A stretch of DNA of 35,443 bases from Klenkia sp. PcliD-1-E (lineage in GTDB: Bacteria > Actinomycetota > Actinomycetes > Mycobacteriales > Geodermatophilaceae), in the NCBI RefSeq assembly GCF_024124375.1, contig NZ_JAMXRZ010000034.1, positions 1 through 35,443 of the forward strand, given 5' to 3'. A program made the position numbers and the translations under genes. The notes below the pieces were generated by a model, which ran no database searches, had not been told where the DNA came from, and saw nothing but the letters and a program-made list of their open reading frames with translations. Positions 23,692 to 31,608 of the stretch are shown one piece after another (position 1 is the stretch's first letter; each line of letters opens with the position of its first letter).

Positions 23692-25263
23692 TCAGCCCTG
23701 CATGCGGATGCTGGTGGGGATGAGCCCGTCGCCGACCGCGAACTCCGCGCCCGAGCCGAAGTACGTCGACTCCTGGTTGGCGAAGGGGAACACGTCGGCG
23801 GAGGAGACGAGGGCGGCCTCGGCCTCCAGCCAGGTGTCGCACCCGTCGGTGCCCTCCATGGTGCTGGCCTGGGCGACGAGGGCGTCGTACTCGTCGTTGG
23901 CGATGTGCGCGAAGTTGTTGCCGTCGGGCACGACGGGACCGGAGACGAACGGCACGACCTGGTCGGGGCTGCTGACGTTGAGCTGCACCCAGGCGGCGTC
24001 CCAGTCGCCGGACCCGAACAGCGTGCTGATCGAGGCGGTCTCGTCCTGCGGGGTCACGTCGACGGCGACGCCGAGGTCCTGCCAGGCCGCGGTGACCAGC
24101 TCGGCGGCGGCCGAGCCGCTGGCGCCCAGCTCGGTGTCGTAGAGGAACGTGATGGCCAGCGGCGCGCCGTCCTTGGCGCGGGTGCCGTCGGGCCCGGCGA
24201 CCCAGCCGGCCGCGTCCAGGGTCGCGGCGGCGGCGTCGGCGTCGAAGGCCGGCATGGCGCCGGAGACCGAGTCGCCGCCGCACGCCGAGGGGGCCGAGGC
24301 GGCGAAGCTGGTGCCCGGGCCACCGCGGTCGGCGCTCAGCACCCGGGCGACCTGGTCGAAGTCCACGGCCTGGGTGAGGGCCAGCCGGACGGCGGGGTCG
24401 GCCGCCGGGCGGCCGGCGGTCTGGTTGTACCACTGCTCGCCGAGGACGGCGGTGACGCTGGTGGAGAACAGCCCCGCCGACTGCAGGCGGTCGTAGTCGG
24501 GGCCGATGATCTGCGCGGCGTTCACCTCGCCGGACAGCAGCTGGTTGGCCGCGGTGGTCTCGTTCGGCACGATCTGGAACACCACCTGGTCGGGGGTGCC
24601 GGTGGTGCTGGTGCTGGCGCCGTCGGGGCCCCAGGTGTAGTCCTCGCGCACCGTGTAGGTGTAGTGGTCGTTCGGCACGGCCTCGGTGAGCTGGAAGGGC
24701 CCGGTGCCCAGCGTGGAGTCCGCCAGCGCGTCGCGGTCCGCCAGGCCGGCCGGGCACACCATGGGCACCCCGGCCAGCCCGTTGAGCACGAAGGGCGCCG
24801 GCGCAGCCAGGGTCAGGGTGACCGTGCCGTCCTCGTCGCCCGCGGCGGTCGTGCCGTTGGGCACGAACACGCCGAGGAACGGGCTCTGGTTGGCCGGGTC
24901 GGCGACGTAGTTGATGTTCTCCGCGGCATCCTCGGCGGTGAACGGCGTGCCGTCGGAGCAGGTGACGTCGGGGTCCATGGTCAGCGTGACCGTCGTCCCG
25001 TCCACCGACCAGTCGGTGGCCAGCTGGGAGACGACCTCCCCGTCGGTGTCCAGGCCGAGCAGCGAGTCGTAGGCGAAGTGGGTGATCTGGAACAGCCCGC
25101 TGGCCGCGGAGGCCTGGGGGTCCAGGTTGCCCGGGTCGGCGGCGACGGCGAAGACGAAGGTGCCTCCGGAGACGGCCTCGCCCCCGCCCCCGGAGCCGCC
25201 GCCGCAGGCGGCGAGCGCGAGGGCGGTGACGCCGAGACCGGCGGCGGTGCGGACGTGCCTCAT
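23692..25263 (-). CDS. Peptide ABC transporter substrate-binding lipoprotein (SBP family 5)
   Basis: A 523-residue exported lipoprotein. The signal peptide ends in LALAAC with lipidated Cys20, followed by a Gly/Ser linker. The mature part carries family-5 features: GGTFVFAVAADPGNLDPQ, ITHFAYDSLLGLDTDGEVVSQLATDWSVDGTTVTLTMDPDVTCSDGTPFTAEDAAENI, and TLGTGPFQLTEAVPNDHYTYTVREDYTWG. Internal Cys residues (CSDGTP, ACGGD, GCDTW) could form disulfides. It captures peptides for the DppB/CD/F importer. It lies 27 bases downstream of the serine hydrolase gene and 4 bases upstream of the permease gene. Confidence 0.93.
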   Translation of the reverse strand: MRHVRTAAGLGVTALALAACGGGSGGGGEAVSGGTFVFAVAADPGNLDPQASAASGLFQITHFAYDSLLGLDTDGEVVSQLATDWSVDGTTVTLTMDPDVTCSDGTPFTAEDAAENINYVADPANQSPFLGVFVPNGTTAAGDEDGTVTLTLAAPAPFVLNGLAGVPMVCPAGLADRDALADSTLGTGPFQLTEAVPNDHYTYTVREDYTWGPDGASTSTTGTPDQVVFQIVPNETTAANQLLSGEVNAAQIIGPDYDRLQSAGLFSTSVTAVLGEQWYNQTAGRPAADPAVRLALTQAVDFDQVARVLSADRGGPGTSFAASAPSACGGDSVSGAMPAFDADAAAATLDAAGWVAGPDGTRAKDGAPLAITFLYDTELGASGSAAAELVTAAWQDLGVAVDVTPQDETASISTLFGSGDWDAAWVQLNVSSPDQVVPFVSGPVVPDGNNFAHIANDEYDALVAQASTMEGTDGCDTWLEAEAALVSSADVFPFANQESTYFGSGAEFAVGDGLIPTSIRMQG

Positions 25264-25290
25264 GCGGGGGTCCTCTCGGGGTGGGGTCGG

Positions 25291-26691
25291 TCAGGCGCCG
25301 GCGCGGCGGACGGCGCGGCCCAGGTGCAGGAAGCGCGCCCGGCCCGAGCCGTCGTCGCCGAGGAAGACGTGCGGGACGTGCAGCCCCATCTGGCCCTGCA
25401 CCGGGATGAGGGCGTCGGGGCCGAGGCCGACCAGCTCGGTGCGCTCGGGGGTCTCGCCCATCTCCACCAGCGGGTCCTTGGGGACGACCTGGAGCCAGAT
25501 CCGGTCCTGCTCGTCGGTGCTGACGACGAGGTCGTAGACCAGGCTCTCGTAGGTGCCGGTGACCCGGGTGGCGTCGACGGGTGCGGGGTCGGCGGGCGGG
25601 GTGGGCAGGGTGCGGGGCTCGAGGCCGGCGAGCTCGCGCAGCACGTGGCCGACGACGTCGGCGTAGAGGGCGTAGGGGTTGCCGCCGTTGGTGAGCAGCG
25701 CAACGGCCAGGTCGTGCTCGGGCACCAGGCGCAGGAACGAGGCCTGACCGATGGTGTTGCCGTCGTGGCCGTGCACGCCGCCGGGGCCGTCGAACAGCTC
25801 CCAGCCCAGGCCCCAGGCGTCGCCCAGCACGCGCAGCTCGGGCAGCCGCACCTGCGGCTCGCGCATCGCGGCCGCGGTGCCTGGGGCGAGCACCTGGGTG
25901 CCGTCGGGCGCGCGGCCGTCGGCCAGGTGCAGCCGGCCGAAGCCGACCAGGTCGCGGGCCGACATGGCCAGCATCGAGCCGGCCGGGGCGTTGGAGCGCA
26001 CCATCGCCCAGACCGGGGCGGGCACCTGCTCGGCCCCGGGCGCGGGGGTGACGTGGCCGACGGCGACCCGGTGCACGATCGCCTCGTACGGGCTGGGCGA
26101 GGCGGTGGCCAGGCCCAGCGGGGTGATGAGGTGGTCGGTCAGGCACTGGTCGTAGGGCTTGCCGCGCAGCACCTCGACCAGCCGGCCGAGCACGCAGTAG
26201 CCGGCGTTGTTGTAGCTGAACAGCTCGCCGGGGGCGAACAGCTGCTCGACCCCGGCGAGCTCCCCCAGGTACGTCTGCAGGGCGTCGTCGCCGCGGCCGG
26301 TGTCGGTGAAGACGTCGCCCTCGAACCCGGCCGTGTGCGCCAGCAGCTGCCGCACGGTGATGGCCGCGGCCGCCGACTCGTCGCCCAGCCGCAGGTCGGG
26401 CAGGTAGGCGCGCACCGGGGCGTCGAGGTCGACCGTGCCCTCGTCGACCAGCTGCATCACCAGGGTCGCCGTCCACACCTTGGTGACCGAGCCGATCTGG
26501 AACACCGAGTCCGGCGTCGCCTCGACCCGGGTCGCGCGGCTGAGCAGGCCGGCGGCGGCCTCGACGACCTCGGTGCCGACGGAGACCGCGACCGCCGCGG
26601 CGGGCACGTCGTGCTCGGCCAGCAGGGCCGGCAGCCGCTCCCGCAGCCAGGTCCCGACCTGCTCCACCGTGGTGGTCGTCGCGCTCGTCAT
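25291..26691 (-). CDS. Serine hydrolase of the beta-lactamase/D-aminopeptidase fold
   Basis: A 466-residue beta-lactamase-superfamily (class C/DD-peptidase fold) hydrolase. The nucleophile motif is S68-V-T-K71 (FQIGSVTKVWTATLVMQLVDEG), the second motif is Y160-N-N162 (FSYNNAGY), and HGHDGNT is near the third motif. A C-terminal beta domain of about 110 residues (VTGTYESLVYDLVV...) resembles the lipocalin-like tails of D-aminopeptidases. There is no signal peptide, so it acts in the cytoplasm, after import. ATG 26691 is chosen because a candidate -10 box (26700-26705) implies a near-leaderless mRNA starting here. It is the first gene of the importer operon and a clear paralogue of the second domain of the divergent fusion protein. 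Confidence 0.88.
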   Translation of the reverse strand: MTSATTTTVEQVGTWLRERLPALLAEHDVPAAAVAVSVGTEVVEAAAGLLSRATRVEATPDSVFQIGSVTKVWTATLVMQLVDEGTVDLDAPVRAYLPDLRLGDESAAAAITVRQLLAHTAGFEGDVFTDTGRGDDALQTYLGELAGVEQLFAPGELFSYNNAGYCVLGRLVEVLRGKPYDQCLTDHLITPLGLATASPSPYEAIVHRVAVGHVTPAPGAEQVPAPVWAMVRSNAPAGSMLAMSARDLVGFGRLHLADGRAPDGTQVLAPGTAAAMREPQVRLPELRVLGDAWGLGWELFDGPGGVHGHDGNTIGQASFLRLVPEHDLAVALLTNGGNPYALYADVVGHVLRELAGLEPRTLPTPPADPAPVDATRVTGTYESLVYDLVVSTDEQDRIWLQVVPKDPLVEMGETPERTELVGLGPDALIPVQGQMGLHVPHVFLGDDGSGRARFLHLGRAVRRAGA

Positions 26692-26699
26692 GGCGGTGG

Positions 26700-26705
26700 A
26701 CGCTA
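26700..26705 (-). promoter_or_regulatory. Candidate -10 box of the leftward hydrolase-importer operon
   Basis: On the minus strand TAGCGT (26705 to 26700) fits TAnnnT. The transcript would begin near 26693, two bases before ATG 26691, hence near-leaderless. A 20-base gap separates the box from the palindrome at 26726-26745. Confidence 0.5.
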
Positions 26706-26725
26706 GGGGCGCGCCCCGCACCGCC

Positions 26726-26745
26726 GTTCGTCCGGGCGGCCGAAC
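26726..26745. promoter_or_regulatory. Operator-like palindrome 1 (GTTCG-N10-CGAAC)
   Basis: This 20-base site has arms GTTCG/CGAAC and an inner CCG/CGG pair, with 16 of its 20 positions (8 of 10 pairs) symmetric. It covers the expected -35 region of the leftward operon. Its centre is 32 bases from that of palindrome 2, about three helical turns. The likely ligand is the PucR regulator encoded at 15214-16857. Confidence 0.55.
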
Positions 26746-26757
26746 CGGGCAGTCCCC

Positions 26758-26777
26758 GTTCGTCGGTCAGGACGAAC
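26758..26777. promoter_or_regulatory. Operator-like palindrome 2 (GTTCGTC-N6-GACGAAC)
   Basis: This 20-base site has perfect 7-base arms GTTCGTC and GACGAAC around a 6-base spacer, and shares the outer GTTCG/CGAAC with palindrome 1. It covers the expected -35 region of the rightward operon, exactly 20 bases from the candidate -10 box. Confidence 0.6.
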
Positions 26778-26797
26778 CGGCACGTGCACCGCGGCGG

Positions 26798-26803
26798 CAC
26801 GAT
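26798..26803 (+). promoter_or_regulatory. Candidate -10 box of the rightward peptidase operon
   Basis: CACGAT keeps the key A at position 2 and T at position 6 of TAnnnT but lacks the first T. Transcription would begin at about 26810, the A of the ATG, so the mRNA would be leaderless. The 20-base gap to palindrome 2 equals that on the leftward side. Confidence 0.35.
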
Positions 26804-26809
26804 CCGGGC

Positions 26810-29800
26810 ATGGCCCGCCCGCTGCAGCTCGCCGACCTGCCCGCGTTCGCGCTGCCCGGGGAGCCGGCGGTCTCCCCCGACGGGCGCACCGTCGTCTACG
26901 TGCTGCGGACCACCGACGCGACCGCCGACGCCGACCGCCGGAGCCTGTGGGTCGTGCGGGCCGGCGCCGGCGGCTGGGACGCACCGCGCCCGCTCACCCA
27001 CGGCCCGGCCGACACCGCCCCCGCCTTCTCCCCCGACGGCACGGTGCTGGCCTTCCTGCGCGGCGGGGACGACGGGCCGGCCCAGGTGCACCTGCTGCCG
27101 ATGACCGGTGGCGAACCCGAGCGGGTCACCGACCTGCCCCTGGGCGCCGGGGCACCGGTGTGGCGCCCGGACGGCGGTGCGCTGGCCTTCACCGCGCCCG
27201 TGCACCCCGACGGCACCCCCGACGAGCACGCCCCGCTGGTCACCCGCCGGCTCGGTCGGAAGGCCGACGGCGCCGGCCACCTCGGCCGGGTGCGCAGCCA
27301 GGTGCACGTGCTCGACCGGTCGACCGGCGAGGTCCGTCAGGTGACCTCGGGAGACCGGCACGCCGGTGCCCCCGCGTGGTCCCCGGACGGCGCGCGGCTC
27401 GCCTTCGGCGCCCCCACCGGCGCCGACCCCGACCTGACCGGCTGCTCCGCGGTGCACGTCGTGCCGGCCGGCGGCGGCGAGCCCGCGCCGGTCGGACCGG
27501 CCGGGGGCGTGGCCGGCCCGGTCGTGTGGGCCGCGGACGACGTCCTGCTGGTGAGCGGGCAGCAGCGCGTCGAGGTCGGGCACACCCAGCTGCTGCGGCT
27601 GGCCCTGGACGACGGGACCGTCACCGACCTGGGCGCAGCCCTGGACCGCAACACCATGCCCGGCGGGCCCGGGTACCCGGGCGGCCCGGCGCAGCTGACC
27701 CCGGACGGCCGCCGGGTGGTGTTCTGCGTGCGCGACCACGGCTGCACCCACGTCGTGGCCACCCCGGTCGACGGCTCCGGGACGCCGCACGTGCTGGTCG
27801 GCGGGGAGGACGTCGTGGTCTCCGGTCTCGCGGTCGCCGCCGGGGCCGACGTCGCCGCGGTGGTGCTGGCCGACGCCGGCACCTTCGGCGAGGTCGCCGT
27901 GGTGCCCCTCGACGGCGGCGAGCCGGTCCGGCTGACCCGGCACACCGCCGGCGCCCTCCCCGACGTCGCCCTCGTGCGGCCGCAGCCGCGGACGTTCGAG
28001 GTGTCCGACGGGCGCACCGTGCACGGCTGGCTGCTGCGCGACCCGGCCGCCACCGGCCCCGGGCCGCTCCTGGTCGACGTGCACGGCGGCCCGCACAACG
28101 CCTGGACCCCGGCCGCCGACGCGATCCACCCCTACCACCAGGTCATGGCCGGCCGGGGCTGGTCGGTGCTGCTGCTGGACATCCGGGGCAGCGACGGCTA
28201 CGGCCTGGACCACTACACCGCCGCGGTGGGCCGCTGGGGGGTCGCCGACGAGCGCGACGTGCTGGAACCGCTGGACGCGCTCGTCGCCGAGGGCGTCGCC
28301 GACCCCGACCGGCTGGCGCTCACCGGCTACTCCTACGGCGGCTACCTGACGTGCTGGCTCACCGGCCGCACCGACCGGTTCGCCGCCGCCGTCGCCGGCG
28401 GCGTGGTCGCGGACCTGACCGGCATGTGGGGCACCTCCGACGTCGGTCCGCTGCTGGGTGGCCTGGAGTGGCCCGACCCGGTCACCGAGCGCGCCGCGCT
28501 GGCCGGGGTGAACCCCTGGACCCGGGTCGGCGAGGTCACCACCCCCACGCTGGTGGTGCACGGCGCGGCCGACGAGCGCTGCCCGGCCGGCCAGGCCGAG
28601 CTGTGGTTCACCGCGCTGCGCCACCGCGGCGTCCCCACCGAGCTGGTCCTCTACCCGGGGGCCTCCCACCTGTTCGTCGTCGACGGCCGGCCCAGCCACC
28701 GGGCCGACCTGAGCCGGCGGATCATCGACTGGACGGAGCAGCACGTGACCACTCCCCCGCTGGACACCGAGCACTGGCAGCAGCGCCTGGACGACCTCGC
28801 CGCGGCCCACCAGGTGCCCGGGGCGACCCTGGCGATCCTGCGGCTGGGCCGCGACGGCGGCGCCGACGAGCTGGTGGAGGCCGCCACCGGCGTGCTGAAC
28901 ACCGCCACCGGTGTCGAGGTCACCACCGACTCGGTGTTCCAGATCGGCTCGATCTCCAAGGTCTGGACGGCGACCCTGGTCATGCAGCTGGTCGAGGAGG
29001 GGAAGCTCGACCTCGACGCCCCGCTGGTCGAGGTGCTGCCCGACCTGGCCCTGGGCGACCCCGACGTCACCAAGCAGGTGACGATGCGGCACCTGCTCAC
29101 CCACACCAGCGGCATCGACGGCGACGTGTTCACCGACACCGGCCGCGGCGACGACGTGCTGGAGAAGTACGTGGCCGCGCTGGCCGACGTGGCCCAGAAC
29201 CACCCGCTGGGCGCCACCTTCTCCTACTGCAACTCCGGCTTCAGCCTGGCCGGCCGGGTGGTCGAGGTGCTGACCGGGAAGACCTGGGACACCGTGCTGC
29301 GCGAGCGGGTGGTCGAGCCCCTGGGCCTGACCCGCACCTCGACGCTGCCGGAGGAGGCGATCCTGCACCGGGCCGCCGTCGGCCACGTCAGCGAGGGCCC
29401 CGGCCAGCCGTTCGAACCGGTGAGCACGTTCCTGCTGCCGCGCTCGGCCGGCCCCGCCGGGCTGATCAACGCCTCCGCCCGCGACGTCACCGCCTTCGCC
29501 CGGGCGCACATGACCGGCGGCGCACCCCTGCTGTCGGCCTCGACCACCACGGACATGCAGGCCGCGCACGCCGAGCTGCCCGACACCCACTCGCTGGGTG
29601 ACTCGTGGGGCCTGGGCTGGATCCGCTTCGACTGGCACGGCGAGCGCCTCTACGGGCACGACGGCACCACGTTCGGGCAGAACGCCTACCTGCGGGTCGT
29701 GCCCGGCGCCGGCCTGGCGGTGGCCCTGCTGACCAACGGCGGGCACACCGCCGACCTGTTCCGCGCGCTCGTGGGCGAGGTGGTGCAGGAGCTGGCCGGG

Positions 29801-30127
29801 GTGAGGATGGCCGAGCAGATCCAGCCCCCCGAGCAGGCACCCGAGCTGGACCTGTCGCGGTACACCGGCACCTACGAGCGCAGCTCGGTGCGCACCGAGG
29901 TCAGCGAGCGGGACGGCGGCCTGGTGCTGCGCATGGTCCCCACCGGCCCGCTGGCCGACGCCCCGGGTCACGCGCCCGAGGAGCTGACCCTGCACGCGGT
30001 CGCCGACGGCCTGTTCTGCGCCCAGCCACCGGGCCAGCAGAGCTGGATGGCGGTGACCTTCTACGCGCTGCCCGACGGCAGCGAGTACGTGCACTACGGG
30101 GTGCGGGCCAACCCCAGGGTCGGCTGA
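26810..30127 (+). CDS. S9 prolyl-oligopeptidase-type peptidase fused to a beta-lactamase-fold serine hydrolase
   Basis: One uninterrupted frame of 1,105 residues. Residues 1-645 form an S9 peptidase: an N-terminal beta-propeller with repeated SPDG/TPDG motifs, then an alpha/beta-hydrolase domain with catalytic S508 (GYSYGGY), D588 (HGAADERCP) and H620 (GASHLF). Residues about 646-1105 form a second hydrolase with S714-I-S-K717, Y806-x-N808 and YGHDGTT, plus a C-terminal beta domain like that of the paralogue at 25291-26691. The S9 part ends naturally at about DWTEQH. The next codon is GTG 28745 with GGAG 6 bases upstream, so the second domain could also be made alone. No signal peptide is present. 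ATG 26810 suits a leaderless transcript. The next gene overlaps by one base. Confidence 0.85.
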   Translation: MARPLQLADLPAFALPGEPAVSPDGRTVVYVLRTTDATADADRRSLWVVRAGAGGWDAPRPLTHGPADTAPAFSPDGTVLAFLRGGDDGPAQVHLLPMTGGEPERVTDLPLGAGAPVWRPDGGALAFTAPVHPDGTPDEHAPLVTRRLGRKADGAGHLGRVRSQVHVLDRSTGEVRQVTSGDRHAGAPAWSPDGARLAFGAPTGADPDLTGCSAVHVVPAGGGEPAPVGPAGGVAGPVVWAADDVLLVSGQQRVEVGHTQLLRLALDDGTVTDLGAALDRNTMPGGPGYPGGPAQLTPDGRRVVFCVRDHGCTHVVATPVDGSGTPHVLVGGEDVVVSGLAVAAGADVAAVVLADAGTFGEVAVVPLDGGEPVRLTRHTAGALPDVALVRPQPRTFEVSDGRTVHGWLLRDPAATGPGPLLVDVHGGPHNAWTPAADAIHPYHQVMAGRGWSVLLLDIRGSDGYGLDHYTAAVGRWGVADERDVLEPLDALVAEGVADPDRLALTGYSYGGYLTCWLTGRTDRFAAAVAGGVVADLTGMWGTSDVGPLLGGLEWPDPVTERAALAGVNPWTRVGEVTTPTLVVHGAADERCPAGQAELWFTALRHRGVPTELVLYPGASHLFVVDGRPSHRADLSRRIIDWTEQHVTTPPLDTEHWQQRLDDLAAAHQVPGATLAILRLGRDGGADELVEAATGVLNTATGVEVTTDSVFQIGSISKVWTATLVMQLVEEGKLDLDAPLVEVLPDLALGDPDVTKQVTMRHLLTHTSGIDGDVFTDTGRGDDVLEKYVAALADVAQNHPLGATFSYCNSGFSLAGRVVEVLTGKTWDTVLRERVVEPLGLTRTSTLPEEAILHRAAVGHVSEGPGQPFEPVSTFLLPRSAGPAGLINASARDVTAFARAHMTGGAPLLSASTTTDMQAAHAELPDTHSLGDSWGLGWIRFDWHGERLYGHDGTTFGQNAYLRVVPGAGLAVALLTNGGHTADLFRALVGEVVQELAGVRMAEQIQPPEQAPELDLSRYTGTYERSSVRTEVSERDGGLVLRMVPTGPLADAPGHAPEELTLHAVADGLFCAQPPGQQSWMAVTFYALPDGSEYVHYGVRANPRVG
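28735..28747 (+). promoter_or_regulatory. Internal ribosome-binding site and GTG start within the fused gene
   Basis: GGAG at 28735-28738 lies 6 bases before GTG 28745, exactly at the domain junction of the S9-hydrolase fusion. Translation from here would give a 460-residue stand-alone serine hydrolase. GTGA at 28745-28748 also looks like the remains of a former start-stop overlap, with the TGA now out of frame. Confidence 0.5.
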
Positions 30128-31608
30128 TGCACGACCTGGTCCTGGTGGGCGGGCGGGTCGTCGACCCGGAGACCGGACTGGACGCCGTCCGGGCGGTCGG
30201 CATCACCGGCGGCACGGTCACCGCGGTCGACGAGCAGGCGCCGCCGGGCCGGCAGGTCTGGGACGTCACCGGCCAGGTGGTGACGGCGGGCTTCGTCGAC
30301 CTGCACAGCCACGCCCAGTCGCTGACCGGGCTGCGGCTGCAGGCGATGGACGGCGTCACCACGGCACTGGAGCTGGAGGCCGGCGCCCTGCCGGTGGCGG
30401 CCGCCTGCGCCCGGGCCGAGGCGGAGGGCCGCCCGGTCAACGTCGGCTTCTCCGCGGCCTGGACCGACGCCCGGATGCACGTGCTCGACGGCGTGCCGCT
30501 GCCCGGGGACGGCGACCTCAGCCTCGACCTGTTCGGTCGGTTCCAGAACGGCCCCCGCTGGCGGGGCCCGGCCACCGACGCCGAGGTCGACCGCATCCTC
30601 GGCCTGCTCGACGACGCCCTCGACGAGGGAGCGCTGGGCATCGGCTGCCTGGTCGGCTACGCCCCCGACAGCGGGCGGGCCGAGTACTTCCGCCTCGCCG
30701 GGCTGGCCGCCCGCCGCGGCGTGCCCACCTTCACCCACACCCGCTACATCTCCACCGAGGAGCCCGGGACCTCCCTGGAGGGCGCGCTGGAGGTCATCGC
30801 CGCCGCGGCCGGCACCGGCGCGCACATGCACATGTGCCACGTCAACTCCACGTCCAACCGGATGGTCGACGAGGTGGCCGGCGCGGTGGAGACCGCCCGC
30901 CGGGAGGGGGTGCGGGTGAGCACGGAGGCCTACCCCTACGGCGCCGGTTCCACGGTGGTGGGCGCGTCCTTCCTGGCGCCCGGGGCGCTGCACCGGATGC
31001 GGCTGACGCCGTCGTCGATCACCTGGCTGGCGACCGGTGAGCGGATCGCCGACGAGGCGCAGCTGACCCACCTGCGGGCCACCGACCCCGGCGGCCTGGT
31101 GGTGGTCCACATGCTCGACGAGGACGACGCGGGCGACCTCGCGCTGCTGGAGCGGTCCTTCGCGCTGCCCGACACCGCGGTGGCCACCGACGCCATGCCG
31201 CTGGTCGGCCCGGGCGGGGCCGCCGTCCCCGACGCGTGGCCCCCACCGGCGAGCGCCACCAGCCACCCGCGGACGGCGGGGTCCTACGGGCGGGTGCTGC
31301 GCTGGCTGGTGCGCGAGCGCGGTCTGCTCACCCTGACCGAGGCGTTGCGCCGCTCGTCGCTGCTGCCCGCGCAGCTGCTGGAGGAGTCGGTGCCGGCGAT
31401 GCGCCGCAAGGGCCGGGTGCAGGTCGGTGCGGACGCCGACCTGGTGGTGTTCGACCCGGACACGGTGACCGACCGGGCGACCTACTCCGCGCTGGTGCCC
31501 ACCAGCGGCTTCCGGCACGTGCTGGTGGCCGGCACCCCGGTGGTGCGCGACGGCGCCGTGGTCGAGGGCGCCCTGCCCGGGAAGGTCGTCCGCCGCGGGG
31601 ACCGCTGA
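30127..31608 (+). CDS. N-acyl-D-amino-acid deacylase-like amidohydrolase
   Basis: A 493-residue metal-dependent amidohydrolase of the D-aminoacylase/dihydroorotase-like group. Visible features: small beta domain at both ends; metal pair H60-x-H62 (GFVDLHSHAQ); FTHTRY and HMHMCHVNS supplying later His ligands; AYPYGAGSTVVG; and the catalytic Asp in VATDAMPLVGPGG. Classical D-aminoacylases have a metal-bridging Cys in the strand after the first His pair. Here that segment reads TTALELEAGALP, so Glu (E82/E84) replaces it, and specificity may differ (for example acidic or unusual D-residues). ATG 30127 shares one base with the stop of the fused peptidase gene, so the two are coupled. It ends directly against the convergent GNAT gene. 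Confidence 0.85.
   Translation: MHDLVLVGGRVVDPETGLDAVRAVGITGGTVTAVDEQAPPGRQVWDVTGQVVTAGFVDLHSHAQSLTGLRLQAMDGVTTALELEAGALPVAAACARAEAEGRPVNVGFSAAWTDARMHVLDGVPLPGDGDLSLDLFGRFQNGPRWRGPATDAEVDRILGLLDDALDEGALGIGCLVGYAPDSGRAEYFRLAGLAARRGVPTFTHTRYISTEEPGTSLEGALEVIAAAAGTGAHMHMCHVNSTSNRMVDEVAGAVETARREGVRVSTEAYPYGAGSTVVGASFLAPGALHRMRLTPSSITWLATGERIADEAQLTHLRATDPGGLVVVHMLDEDDAGDLALLERSFALPDTAVATDAMPLVGPGGAAVPDAWPPPASATSHPRTAGSYGRVLRWLVRERGLLTLTEALRRSSLLPAQLLEESVPAMRRKGRVQVGADADLVVFDPDTVTDRATYSALVPTSGFRHVLVAGTPVVRDGAVVEGALPGKVVRRGDR

Noticed and set aside
23684-30094. A 2,136-residue open frame on the minus strand
   Set aside because: It runs antisense to several well-supported genes and is low-complexity Gly/Arg/Pro/Val sequence. 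Long stop-free shadow frames are expected in DNA this GC-rich. Other long antisense frames, such as 6537-10010 (-), were rejected for the same reason; only the 6537-7256 part is a real gene.
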